Under the pieces are notes generated by a model that saw only the letters and a program-made list of their open reading frames with translations, had not been told where the DNA came from and did not search any database. Below are positions 34,187 through 45,290 of a DNA stretch of 64,000 nt, one piece after another. Every line of letters begins with the position of its first letter. Position 1 is the stretch's first letter. Source of the stretch: Budorcas taxicolor (Eukaryota > Chordata > Mammalia > Artiodactyla > Bovidae); the NCBI RefSeq assembly GCF_023091745.1, contig NC_068924.1:67534832-67598831 (forward strand), read 5' to 3'. Position numbers and translations under genes: made by a program.

Positions 34187-34321
34187 AATCATGAATTGTT
34201 ACTTACCATGAGCATCTCCTATTCTATAACTGATATTTTTCTATTTCTTTATCTTGTTGAGGTCTGTCAACACCAGAGCTTCTAAAGCAAGAAGTCATCT
34301 AAAACCAGGTAGAAAACTTTC
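34187..34321. other. Short spacer without features
   Basis: Between the L1 end and the MaLR LTR; nothing recognised. Confidence 0.4.
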
Positions 34322-34776
34322 ATTATGAGTTGAATTTTGTTTTTCCAAAGTTCATTATTTTGACGTTCTGACCCCCAGTGCCTCACAATATTATGTTTTT
34401 TTTTTTTTAATAGGATTGTGGCAGATGTAATTATTAAAGATGAGGTTGTACTGGGGTAGCATGGATGCCTACTCCAATATGACAGATGTCTTTATGAAAG
34501 AGGGAAATTTGGAGACAAACTCATGCACAGGGAGAATGCACTTTAGAGATGAAGGTAGAGATTTGTAAGTCAAAGAATGCCAGAAATTGCTCACAAACCT
34601 CTAGAAGCAATGAGAGTGGGATGGGACAAATTGTCCCTTATAGCTCTCAGAAGACACTAACCTTGATGATACATTTATCTTGGCCTTCTGGCCTCAAGAA
34701 CTGTGAGACCATACATTTGTGCTATTTAAACCACCCAATTTGTGGTATTTGGTTATGGAAGAATCAGGAAGTTAAT
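34322..34776 (+). mobile_element. MLT1-like MaLR LTR
   Basis: Plus-strand ERVL-MaLR LTR: tatgagttgaattttg, tctgacccccagtgcctcac, ccaatatgacagatgtcttt, cctcaagaactgtgagacc, aaaccacccaatttgtgg and ttggttatggaagaatcagg, in consensus order. No retroviral genes are attached. It ends where the Tigger element begins. Confidence 0.85.
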
Positions 34777-34778
34777 AT

Positions 34779-35868
34779 AAGGCACAACTCATTTTATTGT
34801 GCTTTGCAGATATTGTATTTTTTTACAAATTGAAAGTTTAGGGCAACTGTGAGTCAAGCACAGCTATTGAAAGCATGTTTTCTAACAGCATTTTCTCACT
34901 TCATATGTCTGTATCACATTTTTGTAATCCTCACAATATTCCAATTTTGTTCATCATTATTATATTTGTTATGGTGATCTGTGATAGGTGATCTTTGATG
35001 TTACTCATAATTGTTTGGGGACACCCCATGCTGCACCCATTTAAGTGGTGAACTTCAATCAATAAATGTGTATTTTGACCACTCCACTGACCAGCTATTC
35101 TCGTATCTCTCTCCCTCTCCTCAGACTTCTGTATTCCTTGAGACACAACGACATTGAAATTAAGCCAATTAAAATCTGTAGAATTGTGTCTAAGTGTTCA
35201 AGTGAAAGGAAGAGTGCCAAGTCTCTCACTTTAAATCAAAAGCTAGAAATGATTAAGCATAGCAAGTTAAATGTGTTGAAAGCTGAAATAGCTCCAAACC
35301 TAGGCCTCATGTGCCAAGCACTTCGCCAACTTGTGAGTGCCAAGGCAAAGTTCTTGAAGGAAATTAAAAGTGCTACTCCAGTGAACACAGAAATGATAAG
35401 AAAGCAGAACCGCCTTTTTGCTGATGTGGAAAAGATTTTAGTGGACAGAATAGATCACCCCAATCACAGCATTCCTTTAAGCCAAAACCTCATCCAAAAT
35501 AAGGCCCTAACTCTCTTCAATTCTCTGAAAACTGAGAGGTGAGGAAGCTGTAGAAAAAGTTAGAAGCTATCAGAGGTTGTTTCCTAAGATTTAAGAAAAG
35601 AAGACATCTTCATAATGAAAATGTGCTGATGTAGAAGCTCCAGTGCTGATATAGAAGCTGGCAGATAGTTATCCAGCATAACTAGCTAAAACAATTAATG
35701 CAGATGTCTACGCTAAACAACAGACTTTCAAGGTAAACAAATAAGCCTTATATGGGAAGAAGATGCCAACTAGGACTTTCATAGTTAGAGAGGAGAAGTT
35801 GATGCCTGGCTTCAAAGCTTCAAGGACAGGCTGACTCTCGTAAGAGTTACTAGTAGAAAGGGCAGTAT
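34779..35868 (+). mobile_element. Tigger1-like DNA transposon, 3'-truncated
   Basis: pogo/Tigger superfamily element. The left terminal repeat (aaggcacaactc, against the Tigger1 caggcatacctc) starts at 34779 and is followed by the 5' UTR (attttattgtgctttgcag; ttatggtgatctgtgatag) and the first part of the transposase gene. Homology is lost after about 35868, before the DDE catalytic domain, so the right terminal repeat is missing and the element cannot move. Confidence 0.9.
35066..35542 (+). pseudogene. Tigger1 transposase N-terminus (CENP-B-type HTH), TIGD1-like
   Basis: A 158-codon frame whose part from about 35190 on matches the Tigger1/TIGD1 transposase N-terminus: SKCSSERKS, SLTLNQKLEMIKHSK (first helix-turn-helix of the CENP-B-type DNA-binding domain), KFLKEIKSATPVNTEMIRKQ, and IPLSQNLIQNKALTLFN in the second DNA-binding half. 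The annotated first Met is in the 5' UTR of the transposon. The native ATG before SKCSS has mutated (gtgtctaag context). A 2-bp deletion next to gaaaactgagaggtgagg shifts the frame and ends translation. Homology in another frame continues to about 35868. The DDE catalytic domain is absent. It is a degraded fossil; nothing suggests domestication. Confidence 0.85.
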
Positions 35869-35959
35869 AAACTAATAAATAAAATGACAACAGTAGAAAA
35901 CAAAATTACATCTACAGTGTGTTTATAATTATGTTTTGTATCAGTTGCTTAGACTTTTG

Positions 35960-36300
35960 TTATCACATTGCTACAAACCGATAGCTTAAAACAACAGAAA
36001 TTTGTGTTCTCATTGTTCTGGAGGCCAGTATCCAAAGTCAGTTTCCCTGGGTCAGAATCAAGATGTCAGCAGGGCCACGCTTCCTCTAGAAGCTTGATGG
36101 TTGAATTTGTTCCTTGCCTTTCCGGTGGCCATGAGTATTGCCTATTGTGTAGCCACATCATTTGATGCCCTGCCTCCATCACCCACATTACCCTGTCTGT
36201 GCGTCTCCTCCATCTCCCTTCCTGTTTATACAAGAGACAGTATACAGTATATGTGATTACATTCAAGGTCCATCTGGATAAACTGAGGATCATTCCTTCA
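35960..36300 (-). mobile_element. MLT1-like MaLR LTR (opposite strand)
   Basis: Reverse-complement MaLR LTR: agcttaaaacaacagaaatt, tgttctggaggccagtatcc, gatgtcagcagggccac, ctccatctcccttcctg and ttacattcaaggtccatc. Non-coding. With the LTR at 34322 it brackets the Tigger1 copy in inverted orientation. Confidence 0.75.
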
Positions 36301-37569
36301 AGATTCAGAATTTAAACCTATCTACATATCTGTTAGTTTCTGCTTTTCAATTTTTTTGTCATGTTAGGTAACATTCACAAGTTCCAAGCAGTAGGATGTG
36401 GTTATTTTGTGGTGGACTTTTTTTGTAGCCTACCAAAAATGATTCGTGTGTGGGTATTTTAAAATCCTCCTAGGAAATGCTACAAATTTATATTGTAATG
36501 AATGGATGTGGCGATTTGGGGAAATTTTTATTATTTTATTTTATTATTTTATCATTTCCCTAATTTTCAAATGGCTGTTAATCTTTAAGAAAACAAACAT
36601 TTTTACTTCCAAGCATATTCTTTACTTTCATGATCTAAATCTACTTACCAATAAAACTAGACATGGAATCCATATTAAGTCATATGATCTTTTCACTGCA
36701 ATGGCTTAATTCATATGAAAAATGTTACCTAAAAAGTCACATAAATATATTTATTTTTGGCACCAAATATTACCTTTAAGATAGCTGAACTGATAAGCAA
36801 AAGAGTATTGAAACATTTATTATTTTATATTATAATGGAAGTCATAAACTTCTTACTGAATTACACATAATGTAAGGAAAGAGAAGTAGAGAAAAAAACA
36901 GAATATAAGGGTTAACAGATGTAAATACCATCATTTAATAATAAGCAGAAATTAATATTTTGTTTTACTGCTTATTTAGTTGGTTTTAAATTTAAAATCC
37001 AAATATATAGAGTAAGTTTTTTATATAAAATGTCAAATAAAAATGTTTTTTACTTTTGGCACTGTGCTCACACCAGAGCTTTCTTGAATGACCTTCACCA
37101 GAAGAAAACTTCAAATTGTACCTAAAACAACATGAAGGTGAAAAATATCTAATTTTATTGCTTCAGTAACTCAAAAAATGGAGAATGGAATTTCACCAAA
37201 TTTTCAGTGAAAATTCTCATTTAGGAATGAGAAGGAAAATGATGATGAATTTCAAGCCAATACATTTTTGAAGGCTATAAGTGGCTGCAAATAGGACTTA
37301 TCAAGAAATGCCTCCTCAGCTCCAGCAATAGAGCAATGGCATAAACCTATAACAAGCATGATCAATTTTTATTAAACAAAAATGGGAAAAAAGCCTGTAA
37401 GTTCTTTTGTCAGTCACACTAGTACTGGAGTCATCTCCAAGATGTATAATGCTGGGAATAAATAATTTTCTCAAGTTTTAGTAAGCTTTTTTAGGAACAA
37501 ACCGCCAAATGTCACTTTTTATTAGTAGAACCACTGTGATCTTTTAACACTAAGAAATTGGTGTAATTA
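36301..37569. other. Unassigned AT-rich DNA
   Basis: About 1.27 kb without recognised elements; the 87-codon frame at 36446-36709 is Phe/Ile-rich and has no motif. Confidence 0.5.
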
Positions 37570-37803
37570 ACAACTGGCGCTTCCCAAGCTGTGCAGAAGG
37601 CAGTGAAGAAGCCAGCTGCCAAAGCAGGACACACAAGAGATGAGGGTTCGATCCTTGAAGACTGGGAAGATCCCCTAGAGAAGGAAATGGCAACCCACTC
37701 CAATATTCTCGCTTGAAAAATTGGATGAACAGGGAGCCCATTACGTTGCAGTCCGTGGAGTAGCAAAGAGACAAATAGGGCACAGTTGAGCAAATGAACA
37801 CAC
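37570..37803 (+). mobile_element. Bov-tA SINE, diverged
   Basis: Degraded head (gcgcttcccaagctgtgcag, gagggttcgatccttgaag) and body (gaaatggcaacccactccaa ... gcagtccgtggagtagcaaa), ending ttgagcaaatgaacacacg. One of the older Bov-tA here. Confidence 0.88.
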
Positions 37804-38205
37804 GTATATACACATAAGTAACAATTTGCCATGCCTTTAATCCTTATCTGTAATATATATATATATTTTAAACCTCTCTGAAATAGCAGCATAGATAATG
37901 CAAAAGGTTGGGTGTTTGAGTCTTAAACATGATATATTTATGTGTTTATTTGTGTTTTACTTTCTATAAGTATCACTATTTTTTCTTGTCTTGTATCATC
38001 GTAATTATTATGACCATCAATATTGAAGTACTTAAATCATGTTTTTCATATTTTCAAAATACTTTAAAAATTATTTTTATTTGGTGTCAAATAAGAACAC
38101 TAATATTAAGCTCCCAGAACTTTAGCTGTGTATGTCAGAGAAATTAGTGAAAACAAATCATTAAATTCACAACAAACAAACAACAAACTTTTTTCAAGTG
38201 TCAAA
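37804..38205. other. Unassigned DNA with short (TA)n
   Basis: A TA run at about 37852-37866; otherwise no feature recognised. Confidence 0.45.
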
Positions 38206-38470
38206 AAAAAATTTCACCAGATGAAGTTAAACAGGAGAAGACTTTATTCAAGACCATTGCAACAAGGGCAAGAAATGGAACTCAACTCCTCTGAAACAAA
38301 AGGCAGGGGGTTTTTAAATGCTCGAGTGAGCTAATAAACAAGATACTGGAGCCCTTTGGAGGGAAAGCTGGTGAATGTGGTGATTCAGTCAGTGGTGCTA
38401 ATTGGTGCTTGCTATGGAAGTTAGGTTTCTAACCTTCTACAGAAACTAGGAGACAGGGGCCCTATCTTTC
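38206..38470. mobile_element. Possible LTR fragment
   Basis: Contains aagactttattcaagacca, ggagccctttggagggaaag, tggtgctaattggtgcttgc and gagacaggggccctatc, which recall an ERV-type LTR. Family and strand could not be established. Confidence 0.35.
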
Positions 38471-39736
38471 TTGAGGATTATATCACAAAGAGGGAATGGG
38501 TCTCAGTTCCTTTGGGAATCAGTTTTCCATGCCCTATCTGTAGTAATTCATATAAACTGGACTTTAGATCTAAAGTCTTAATTAGATTATATTCATTCAC
38601 ACATATTTCTCTGTTAGCCATCTGCATTATGAAGTATCTATTAATGATCTTATTATAAATCTCACTACCAATAACCATCTGGCTACTAGTTCCTCATTCC
38701 AGTTGCAAAAACTGCTTAGTCTTGAATATAGAATAATGATGGAGTTTGATAACTCCAATAAAAGATTACGGATTTTCATTGAACAATAAGTATAATACTT
38801 ACTAATAATTCTAGGAATAATATTTAAAGTGAAAATGGTTTTAGAATTCATGGTAGAGGGTTCAATTGACATAAATATAATACTTAGGAAAATTAGTGTA
38901 AGCAATTAAGATGATGTGAAATCTCCTTTCTATGGAAATACAGAGTAGGTCATTATTTTCTGCATGTATGGTAGCTTGTTTCTACCTAATCATGGGAAAA
39001 TAAAAAAATGATTTCTTAAACTGGCATACGTTACTATAATTTTACATTAACTGGATCAGTAACAGTAAAATCAATTTCATTTGGCCAGTTTTGTGAGAAA
39101 AATGACATTTAATATTTTAAAATATTTAAAAAATGTTTGAGTAATTTGAAATCCTGTCTAATAGTGATTTTCAAAGTAAGATATAAGCCCATACATAGAG
39201 GAATTTTAGCTACCTTTCTTGTAAACCACCGATTAAATAAATAATTATCTCTTCTCCATCTTTACTGGCAACTTATGCATAATTCCACAGTCATTCATTC
39301 TTAATATTACAAAGATTTACTTACTGGAGAACTAAGAAGTTATTAATTGCTTAAATATATTAATAATATTCTTAAGCAGAAATAGACAATGAAATGCTTA
39401 TGAATGTTTTATGTGTTTTAAATAATATCAAGTCTACTATATAGCTTATATTAATTTATAACTGCTATAAGTAGAGTTTATAAAATAAGCAGTTATAGTT
39501 ATATTGATGCATTATATTTATATTGATTACATTTTTCATTATAAACACATGAGATCAAGTTCTCTTATATGTATTAAACAGTTCATGTATGTTTCTAATT
39601 CATCATTATTTGAGGTTTTTTCTACTAAGACAAGGAAATAAGTATGATAGATAGATATTCTGAGTTGGCAAAAAAGAGAAACAAAGAATGAGTTTACTAT
39701 TTGAATTTTTCATTTTTTAATATATTATTTTGAAAT
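38471..39736. other. Unassigned AT-rich DNA
   Basis: No gene or element recognised over about 1.27 kb. Confidence 0.5.
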
Positions 39737-40088
39737 ATTGTTGTTTAGTGTCTAAGTCATATCGACTCTTTATGACCCCATGGACTGTGGCCTGCCATGT
39801 TCCTCTGTCCATGGGACTTTCTGGGCATTTCTGGAAAGTGGGATGACATTTCCCTTTCCAGGCTATCTTCCTGACCCAGGGATCGAATTTGAGTCTCCTG
39901 CTTTGCAAGCAGATTCTTTTACCCTGGAGAAGGAAATGGCAACCCACTCCAGTATTCTTGCCTGGAAAATCCCATGGACAGAGGAGCCTGGTGGGATACA
40001 GTCCATGGGGTGGCAAAGAGTCAGACATGACTGAGTGACTTCACTTTCACTTTCTTTTGCTTTACCACTGAGCCACCAGGGAAGCCCA
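39737..40088 (-). mobile_element. Bov-tA SINE interrupted by another Bov-tA
   Basis: The older copy reads gtttagtgtctaagtcatatc ... gggatcgaatttgagtctcc ... caagcagattctttt, is broken at 39920, and resumes at 40052 with ttcttttgctttaccactg and gagccaccagggaagccc. Removing the insert and one TSD restores a full SINE. Confidence 0.93.
39921..40051 (+). mobile_element. Bov-tA SINE body nested in an inverted Bov-tA
   Basis: 5'-truncated body (ccctggagaaggaaatgg ... gactgagtgacttcactttc) in opposite orientation to its host. Perfect direct repeats ttctttt at 39914-39920 and 40052-40058 are the TSD. Confidence 0.94.
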
Positions 40089-41290
40089 TTTTGAAGTTTA
40101 CAGACCTTTATTTTTAATACAAATTATTTATAGTACTAATAATATAATTCATGTTTTATGAGAAATGAAAAACTGAAATTGGGATATCTTCATTTTTTTT
40201 TTAAAACCTGACTGCACCTCTCTATAACAGTTTAAGGTTTTGGGCAAAAGATTTTCTCCCTTTAGGAGTCAGTTTCTCACCTGCAACCTGAAGGATTAAA
40301 TTCAATGATCTTGGTTCATTGCATATCTATGTTTCTGAGACATTATGGATTCACACAAGATGCATCAGGTGGGATATAATAAATCAAGCTAGCTAATTAG
40401 ATCACCCTAATAATATACTAACATCAGTAATCTGTTGTTTTCACAATTGTGACATTGCTGCCACAATCTGCTTCTCCCTCTTAACAAAACTGCTTGATTT
40501 CAAGTTTCTGTAAAGACAGCAATAGTGTATCTGATTGCAAAAGCTATCCCAAGTATAAATCCTGAAAGCTGATAAGAAATGCAGAGAGAAAACTCGTAAG
40601 AAAGTGCAAATGAAAGTATCAAACAAAAACAACACACCTGAACTACTTATTCCAGCAATCAAATGTGAGACTTCTCAGTTATAATCAAAATATTATGAGC
40701 ATTTGTAGACATTTTGGCAACAACAGAATGCCATGAGTCTCTAACTGGGGCAACATCCCCAGAAGGAACAGTGAATTGCAACATGGAGTATCAGCTGGGA
40801 ACATCGGATTTTCAGTGATTCTGCAGTGAAATTTTGGACTTTATTTTTAAAATTAAATCAGGAATTAAAATTGGTCAAGCTTTTTTTGATTATTTTTGAT
40901 TATTTTTGATTTATAGTATTTTTGGGGTGGATGTCTGTATATGCTGTGAGTGATGGCAAATTGTGATATTTTTATGACTTTGGAAGACTTATTGATGGAA
41001 CTAAGGATCCACTGAGAAGATAATGCTTCTCAATACTTTTCAGAGGATCATCAAACTTGTTACTTTAATTATTACTTTTTTATAAAATAATATCTACCAC
41101 TCAAGAGAAACCAATTTATTTTTTTTTCTGAACTAATTCTTGATTGAGGTTTAGCTTACAAATATGGGACTGACTGTAGCTTCATCCCCCAACACAGTAA
41201 AGGCCTCGATAAAACAAAAATAATACAAATTCTGAAAGATAATTTCTTTATTTCTTATTTTTGTAATATTCTTAATTGAATCATTTGTAG
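40089..41290. other. Unassigned DNA
   Basis: No recognised element. A triplicated gattattttt unit lies at about 40886-40915. The minus frame 40441-40662 (73 codons) shows no family signature. Confidence 0.5.
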
Positions 41291-41295
41291 TATAT

Positions 41296-41506
41296 GTGCG
41301 TATTCAGTTGCACAGTTATGTTCAACTCTTTACAAACCCATAGACTATAGGCCCCCAGGCACTCCTATCCATGGAATTTTCCAGGTAAGAATACTGGAGT
41401 AGGTTGCCATTTTCTACTCCAGGGGAATCTTTCTAACCCAGGGATGGAACCTAAGTCTCCTCCATTGACAGGCAGACTATTTACCACTGCATCACCTGGG
41501 AAGCCC
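41296..41506 (-). mobile_element. Bov-tA SINE
   Basis: Diverged full-length reverse complement: gcgtattcagttgcacag, atccatggaattttccagg, gggatggaacctaagtctcc and ctgcatcacctgggaagcc. The flanks catttgta and catttatg may be a decayed TSD. Confidence 0.9.
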
Positions 41507-41986
41507 CATTTATGATGTAATATATTTTATAGTTTCAGTTAGAAATTTTGAAAGGTGAGAGAGGAAAACAGAAAGATGGTAGTATAAGTTTGAAGTCAGT
41601 GAAAACTGTGCATATATATATATATATATATATGGACAATCTGAAATGACTGAGAATTTTGACAGGTGAGGCCATGTCCCTGAGGCTCCACATAGTATAT
41701 CTGACAATGCGATGATGATATTCACCAGAGGCGATCTGTAGAAAGCTTCAGCAGTTACTCCAAAAGCTTAGGATATACATGTTTACTCATTCAAGATAGA
41801 TTTTATATTTAAGAAGATTCAGGTGGGTTTAATCCTTGCCAATTCTTGTGAGCTCTCCTGCAATGACATTTAAAAATTACACATACATATTTGAAATAAA
41901 AATGATTGCATCCATTTGCAACTAAAATGAGAATTCTTGGCTTGGGACAAGGTGAAAATATTAAAACGAATACATAAATATTAATG
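41507..41986. other. Unassigned DNA with (TA)n at 41612-41633
   Basis: A TA microsatellite of about 22 bp; nothing else recognised. Confidence 0.5.
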
Positions 41987-42474
41987 CTTTTTTTTTTTTA
42001 GTTTTCTTTCATTTTCTTTTTCAATTAGAGGATAATTCCTTTACATTTTTGTATTGGTTTCTGCCATACCACAATGCAAATCAGCTGTACGTACACATAT
42101 ATTCCCTCCCTCTTAAGCTTCCCTCCCATTCATCCCCATCCTGCCACTTTAGGTCTTCACAGAGCATGCTTGACTCAGTTCCGTGTGTTATATAACAGCT
42201 TCCTGTTGGCTATCTATCTTACACTTGATGGTGTGTATATGTCAATAATACTCTCTCAGTTTGTCACACCCTGCTCTTCCCATGTTGTGTCCACAAGATC
42301 ATCCTCTATATCTGCATCTCTATTCCTGCCCTGTAAATAGATTCATCAATACCATCTTGCTAGACTCCATATATATGCATTAATATATAATATTTGTTAT
42401 TCTCTTTATCCCTTACTTCACTGTGTGTAACAATCTCTAAGTTCATCTACCTCATTTCAACTGATTCAGATTTG
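41987..42474 (-). mobile_element. Artiodactyl L1 3' UTR region
   Basis: T-run, then ggataattcctttacatttt, ttgtattggtttctgcc, ttaagcttccctcccat, ttgatggtgtgtatatgtc and actccatatatatgcattaa; 3' UTR of an L1-BT relative. It is 5'-truncated around a Bov-tA insertion. Confidence 0.85.
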
Positions 42475-42488
42475 TTCCTTTTTTAATG

Positions 42489-42696
42489 TATGCATGTTCA
42501 GTTGTGTCCAACTGTTTGCAACCCCAGGGACTATAGCCCACCAGACTCCTCTACCATGGAATTTTCCAGGTAAGGATGCTGGAGTGGGTTGCCATTTTCT
42601 ACTACAGGACATCTTCCTGACCCAGGGATCGAACCCATGTCTCTTGTTTCCTGCATTGGCAGGTGAATCCTTTACCACTGTGCCACCTGAGAAGCA
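42489..42696 (-). mobile_element. Bov-tA SINE at an L1 edge
   Basis: Reverse complement from tatgcatgttcagttgtgtc to gtgccacctgagaagc. The flanks ttccttttttaatg (42475-42488) and ttccttcttcaatg (42697-42710) are a 14-bp TSD with two differences. Confidence 0.92.
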
Positions 42697-42710
42697 TTCC
42701 TTCTTCAATG

Positions 42711-43978
42711 TCACTTTCTAAATAATTCTTAAAGATGAAATTTAGGTCATTGGAGAAAATTTGGTGAATCTTGTTATTTTGTGAAGGTGCACAAATATGT
42801 TTTGACTCAAAATAAGGCATATGTGAGTGATTTTAACATCATATAACAGCTATAAAATATAACTAGTATAGTTTACTGTACATGAAACTCATTTTGGAAT
42901 GTTGATATAAAGGTTAGATTTAAGTTATTTTACATTTGAATGAGAAACATTAATTTTTATTGGTCAGGATGAAGATATCTATGAAGATATGTTTATTTAC
43001 TAGTATATGGTGATAAAATAACTGATGAATTTTCCAAGTAGATATGTCAATATTTTGGTATGTACATGATATGCAAAAGTATTGAAGTAGTAGCCTGAAT
43101 CAAATAAACTATACACTTGAAGATATTATTAGTCATTTCATTGTTCACAAGTACTTTGTCTCAAAAATATTTGTTTTTCTTTAAATGTACCCAATGATAC
43201 GGAAAGGAGAGTAGAGTTATTTTTAAAAAGCAAGGTATTCATGTGTTTTTTAAAGATTAATTTGTAATAAAATTGAAATTTTATTCTATTAACTATATTT
43301 GCAGTGCTTTAACTAGGGGGAGAGAATTGCACTGTTTGAGATCAAACTTCAGTTGCTAATTTTCTTGAGAGAAAGAAAAGTCACCAGTTTGTTAACATCT
43401 AGATTAGTTAAATAAAACATACATTACTGATAAAAACTGACTTACAGAGTCACCTTAAGCATTTTCCACAAGTCCACATACACTCAAGCCAATTAGACAT
43501 AGCAAATCTGTTAATTTCTGACAATTTATGGTAAAAATAAACATTTTTGAGAGTTGAATAAAGAGCAAAATATTTTATTAAGAGCTCCATATGTGTCAAG
43601 CTGTATAAGAAATACTAGTAATAGAAAGATAAGATATAAACATTATTTTTATAAAGGTTTCTAATATTTAATAGGAGAAATCTTTTAAATCAAAGTTTTT
43701 ATATATAAAGTTTAAAATATATTAAAAACTTCAATATAATATGAACACTATAATGATATAATGGTAAGAATAGTTATAAGTAGAACAAAGCTGATTGCTA
43801 CAAGCTTTGTCTTTGAATGAAACTGTCAAAGAAGCAGTTGTAAAGAGTTGATTTTGAAAAGTCTGTTGGACTTCACCAGGGGAATACAGAGAACAGTTTG
43901 CATAACTGAATCAGCAACACACGAAACAGCCCAGTACTTTTTTAGGCAGTGAAAAGTATTTTATTGCGTATGGACTAA
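42711..43978. other. Unassigned AT-rich DNA
   Basis: About 1.27 kb; a weak MIR-like trace (gagctccatatgtgtcaag) at about 43580-43640. No gene. Confidence 0.5.
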
Positions 43979-43990
43979 TGGGCTCAGGAG

Positions 43991-44203
43991 GGGCTTTCCT
44001 GGTGGCTCAGTGGTAGAGACTCTCACTGCCAATACAGGAGAAACAGGTTCAGTCCCTGGACTGAGAAGATCTCCTGGAGAAGGAAATGGCAACCCACTCC
44101 AGTATTCTTTCCTGGAAAATCCCATGGACAGAGGAACCTGGTGGGCTACAGCCCATGGGGTCACAAAAGAGTCAGACATGATTTGGTGACTAAATAACAA
44201 CAG
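43991..44203 (+). mobile_element. Bov-tA SINE with 12-bp TSD
   Basis: Complete head (ggctttcctggtggctcag, ggttcagtccctgg) and body to gactaaataacaaca. Direct repeats tgggctcaggag (43979-43990) and tgggctctggag (44204-44215) differ at one position. Confidence 0.95.
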
Positions 44204-44289
44204 TGGGCTCTGGAGTAGAAGCCATTGACTTTGAGGAATTAAGTCTGAAAAATTAAAAAGATCGACTAAGCATCTCTGAATCTCATGCT

Positions 44290-44471
44290 GTGCTGTGCTG
44301 TGCTTATTCGCTTGGTTATGTCCGACTCTGTGACTCCGTGGACTGTAGCCCACCAGGCTCCTCTGTCCATGGGGATTCTCCAGGCATGCATTGCCATGCC
44401 TTTCTCCATGGGATCTTCCCAATCTGGGGATCGAATGCAAGTCTCCGATACTGCAGGCAGATTCTTTACCA
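44290..44471 (-). mobile_element. Bov-tA SINE with perfect 15-bp TSD
   Basis: Reverse complement: tgtgctgtgctgtgc tail, ttatgtccgactctgtgac, ctctgtccatggggattctc, gggatcgaatgcaagtctcc and gcaggcagattctttacc. Perfect direct repeats tctgaatctcatgct at 44275-44289 and 44472-44486. The distal head is truncated. Confidence 0.96.
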
Positions 44472-44486
44472 TCTGAATCTCATGCT

Positions 44487-45029
44487 AAGTTAGCTGAATC
44501 CTGAATATGATGGGAAAAAACTGGCTGGTTGTAAGGAATAGCATAATTGGATTTGCATTTTAGAAAGATCATTCTGCCAGCATTTAGAAGACCATGAGTG
44601 AGAGCCTGTTCCAACCACTCAGCTAAAGTCCCCTAAACTCTACCTACTTATACTTAGAGAGTTTACAGTGGACATATTTACAGCCATCACCATGGTTGCT
44701 ATAACAAAATAATTAATATAGGGACTCTTTTATGTAGTTATACTTTACTCCAGTGGCTCATGGAAAAGAGATTGTTGGTTGACTTTTTTGCATTTTAAAA
44801 TCCTCCAGTAGCCTACTTACGATATAAATCACATGTCATCAGTTTGGACAGAGTCAAATATTAAAAATGCTTTAAACCGTGATTAAGGACAAGTACTGGG
44901 TGTGTGTGTGGGGGGGATTGGTATGATTAACGCAATGTGTATCATGATTAAAAGAATTGAGAAACAGAAACTTCAATTAAATAGTCTGGAGACCAGAAAG
45001 TAAAGCTTTCATGCCCTGTGATAATAGCA
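44487..45029. other. Unassigned DNA
   Basis: Short GT/G-rich run at about 44898-44918. No gene recognised. Confidence 0.45.
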
Positions 45030-45290
45030 GAACCCTACAGGGAGAGACTCCTCTCCTCTCCTCTCCTGACAAGCACCCAGCCAGTGAAAAGTTATGGACT
45101 GTTTATTTTCTGTGGCCCTCCCAACTTCCTTTTGCCCTCTATAAATGTGTTCTTCCTTGCTTAGAGGGGACTTGCATTTGGCTTGCTTGGTTGCAGACCC
45201 TGAATTGAAATTCTCTGCTGATTCCAAATAAACACATTTTTGCTGGAGAAATTATCTGGCAGTCTATTCTTTTTAGGTCAACAATAATTT
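45030..45290 (+). mobile_element. Endogenous retrovirus-type LTR fragment
   Basis: LTR-like promoter and terminator layout: a CT-rich stretch, a TATA-like ctataaatg at about 45140, the conserved ggttgcagaccctgaattg, then a polyadenylation signal in ccaaataaacacat at about 45226, followed by ttgctggagaaattatctgg. This resembles U3-R-U5 of a gamma-type (ERV1) LTR. No internal retroviral genes are adjacent. The family was not identified. Confidence 0.6.

Noticed and set aside
38206..38470. Confident LTR call
   Set aside because: Only general resemblance; ends and family could not be defined, so it is listed at low confidence.
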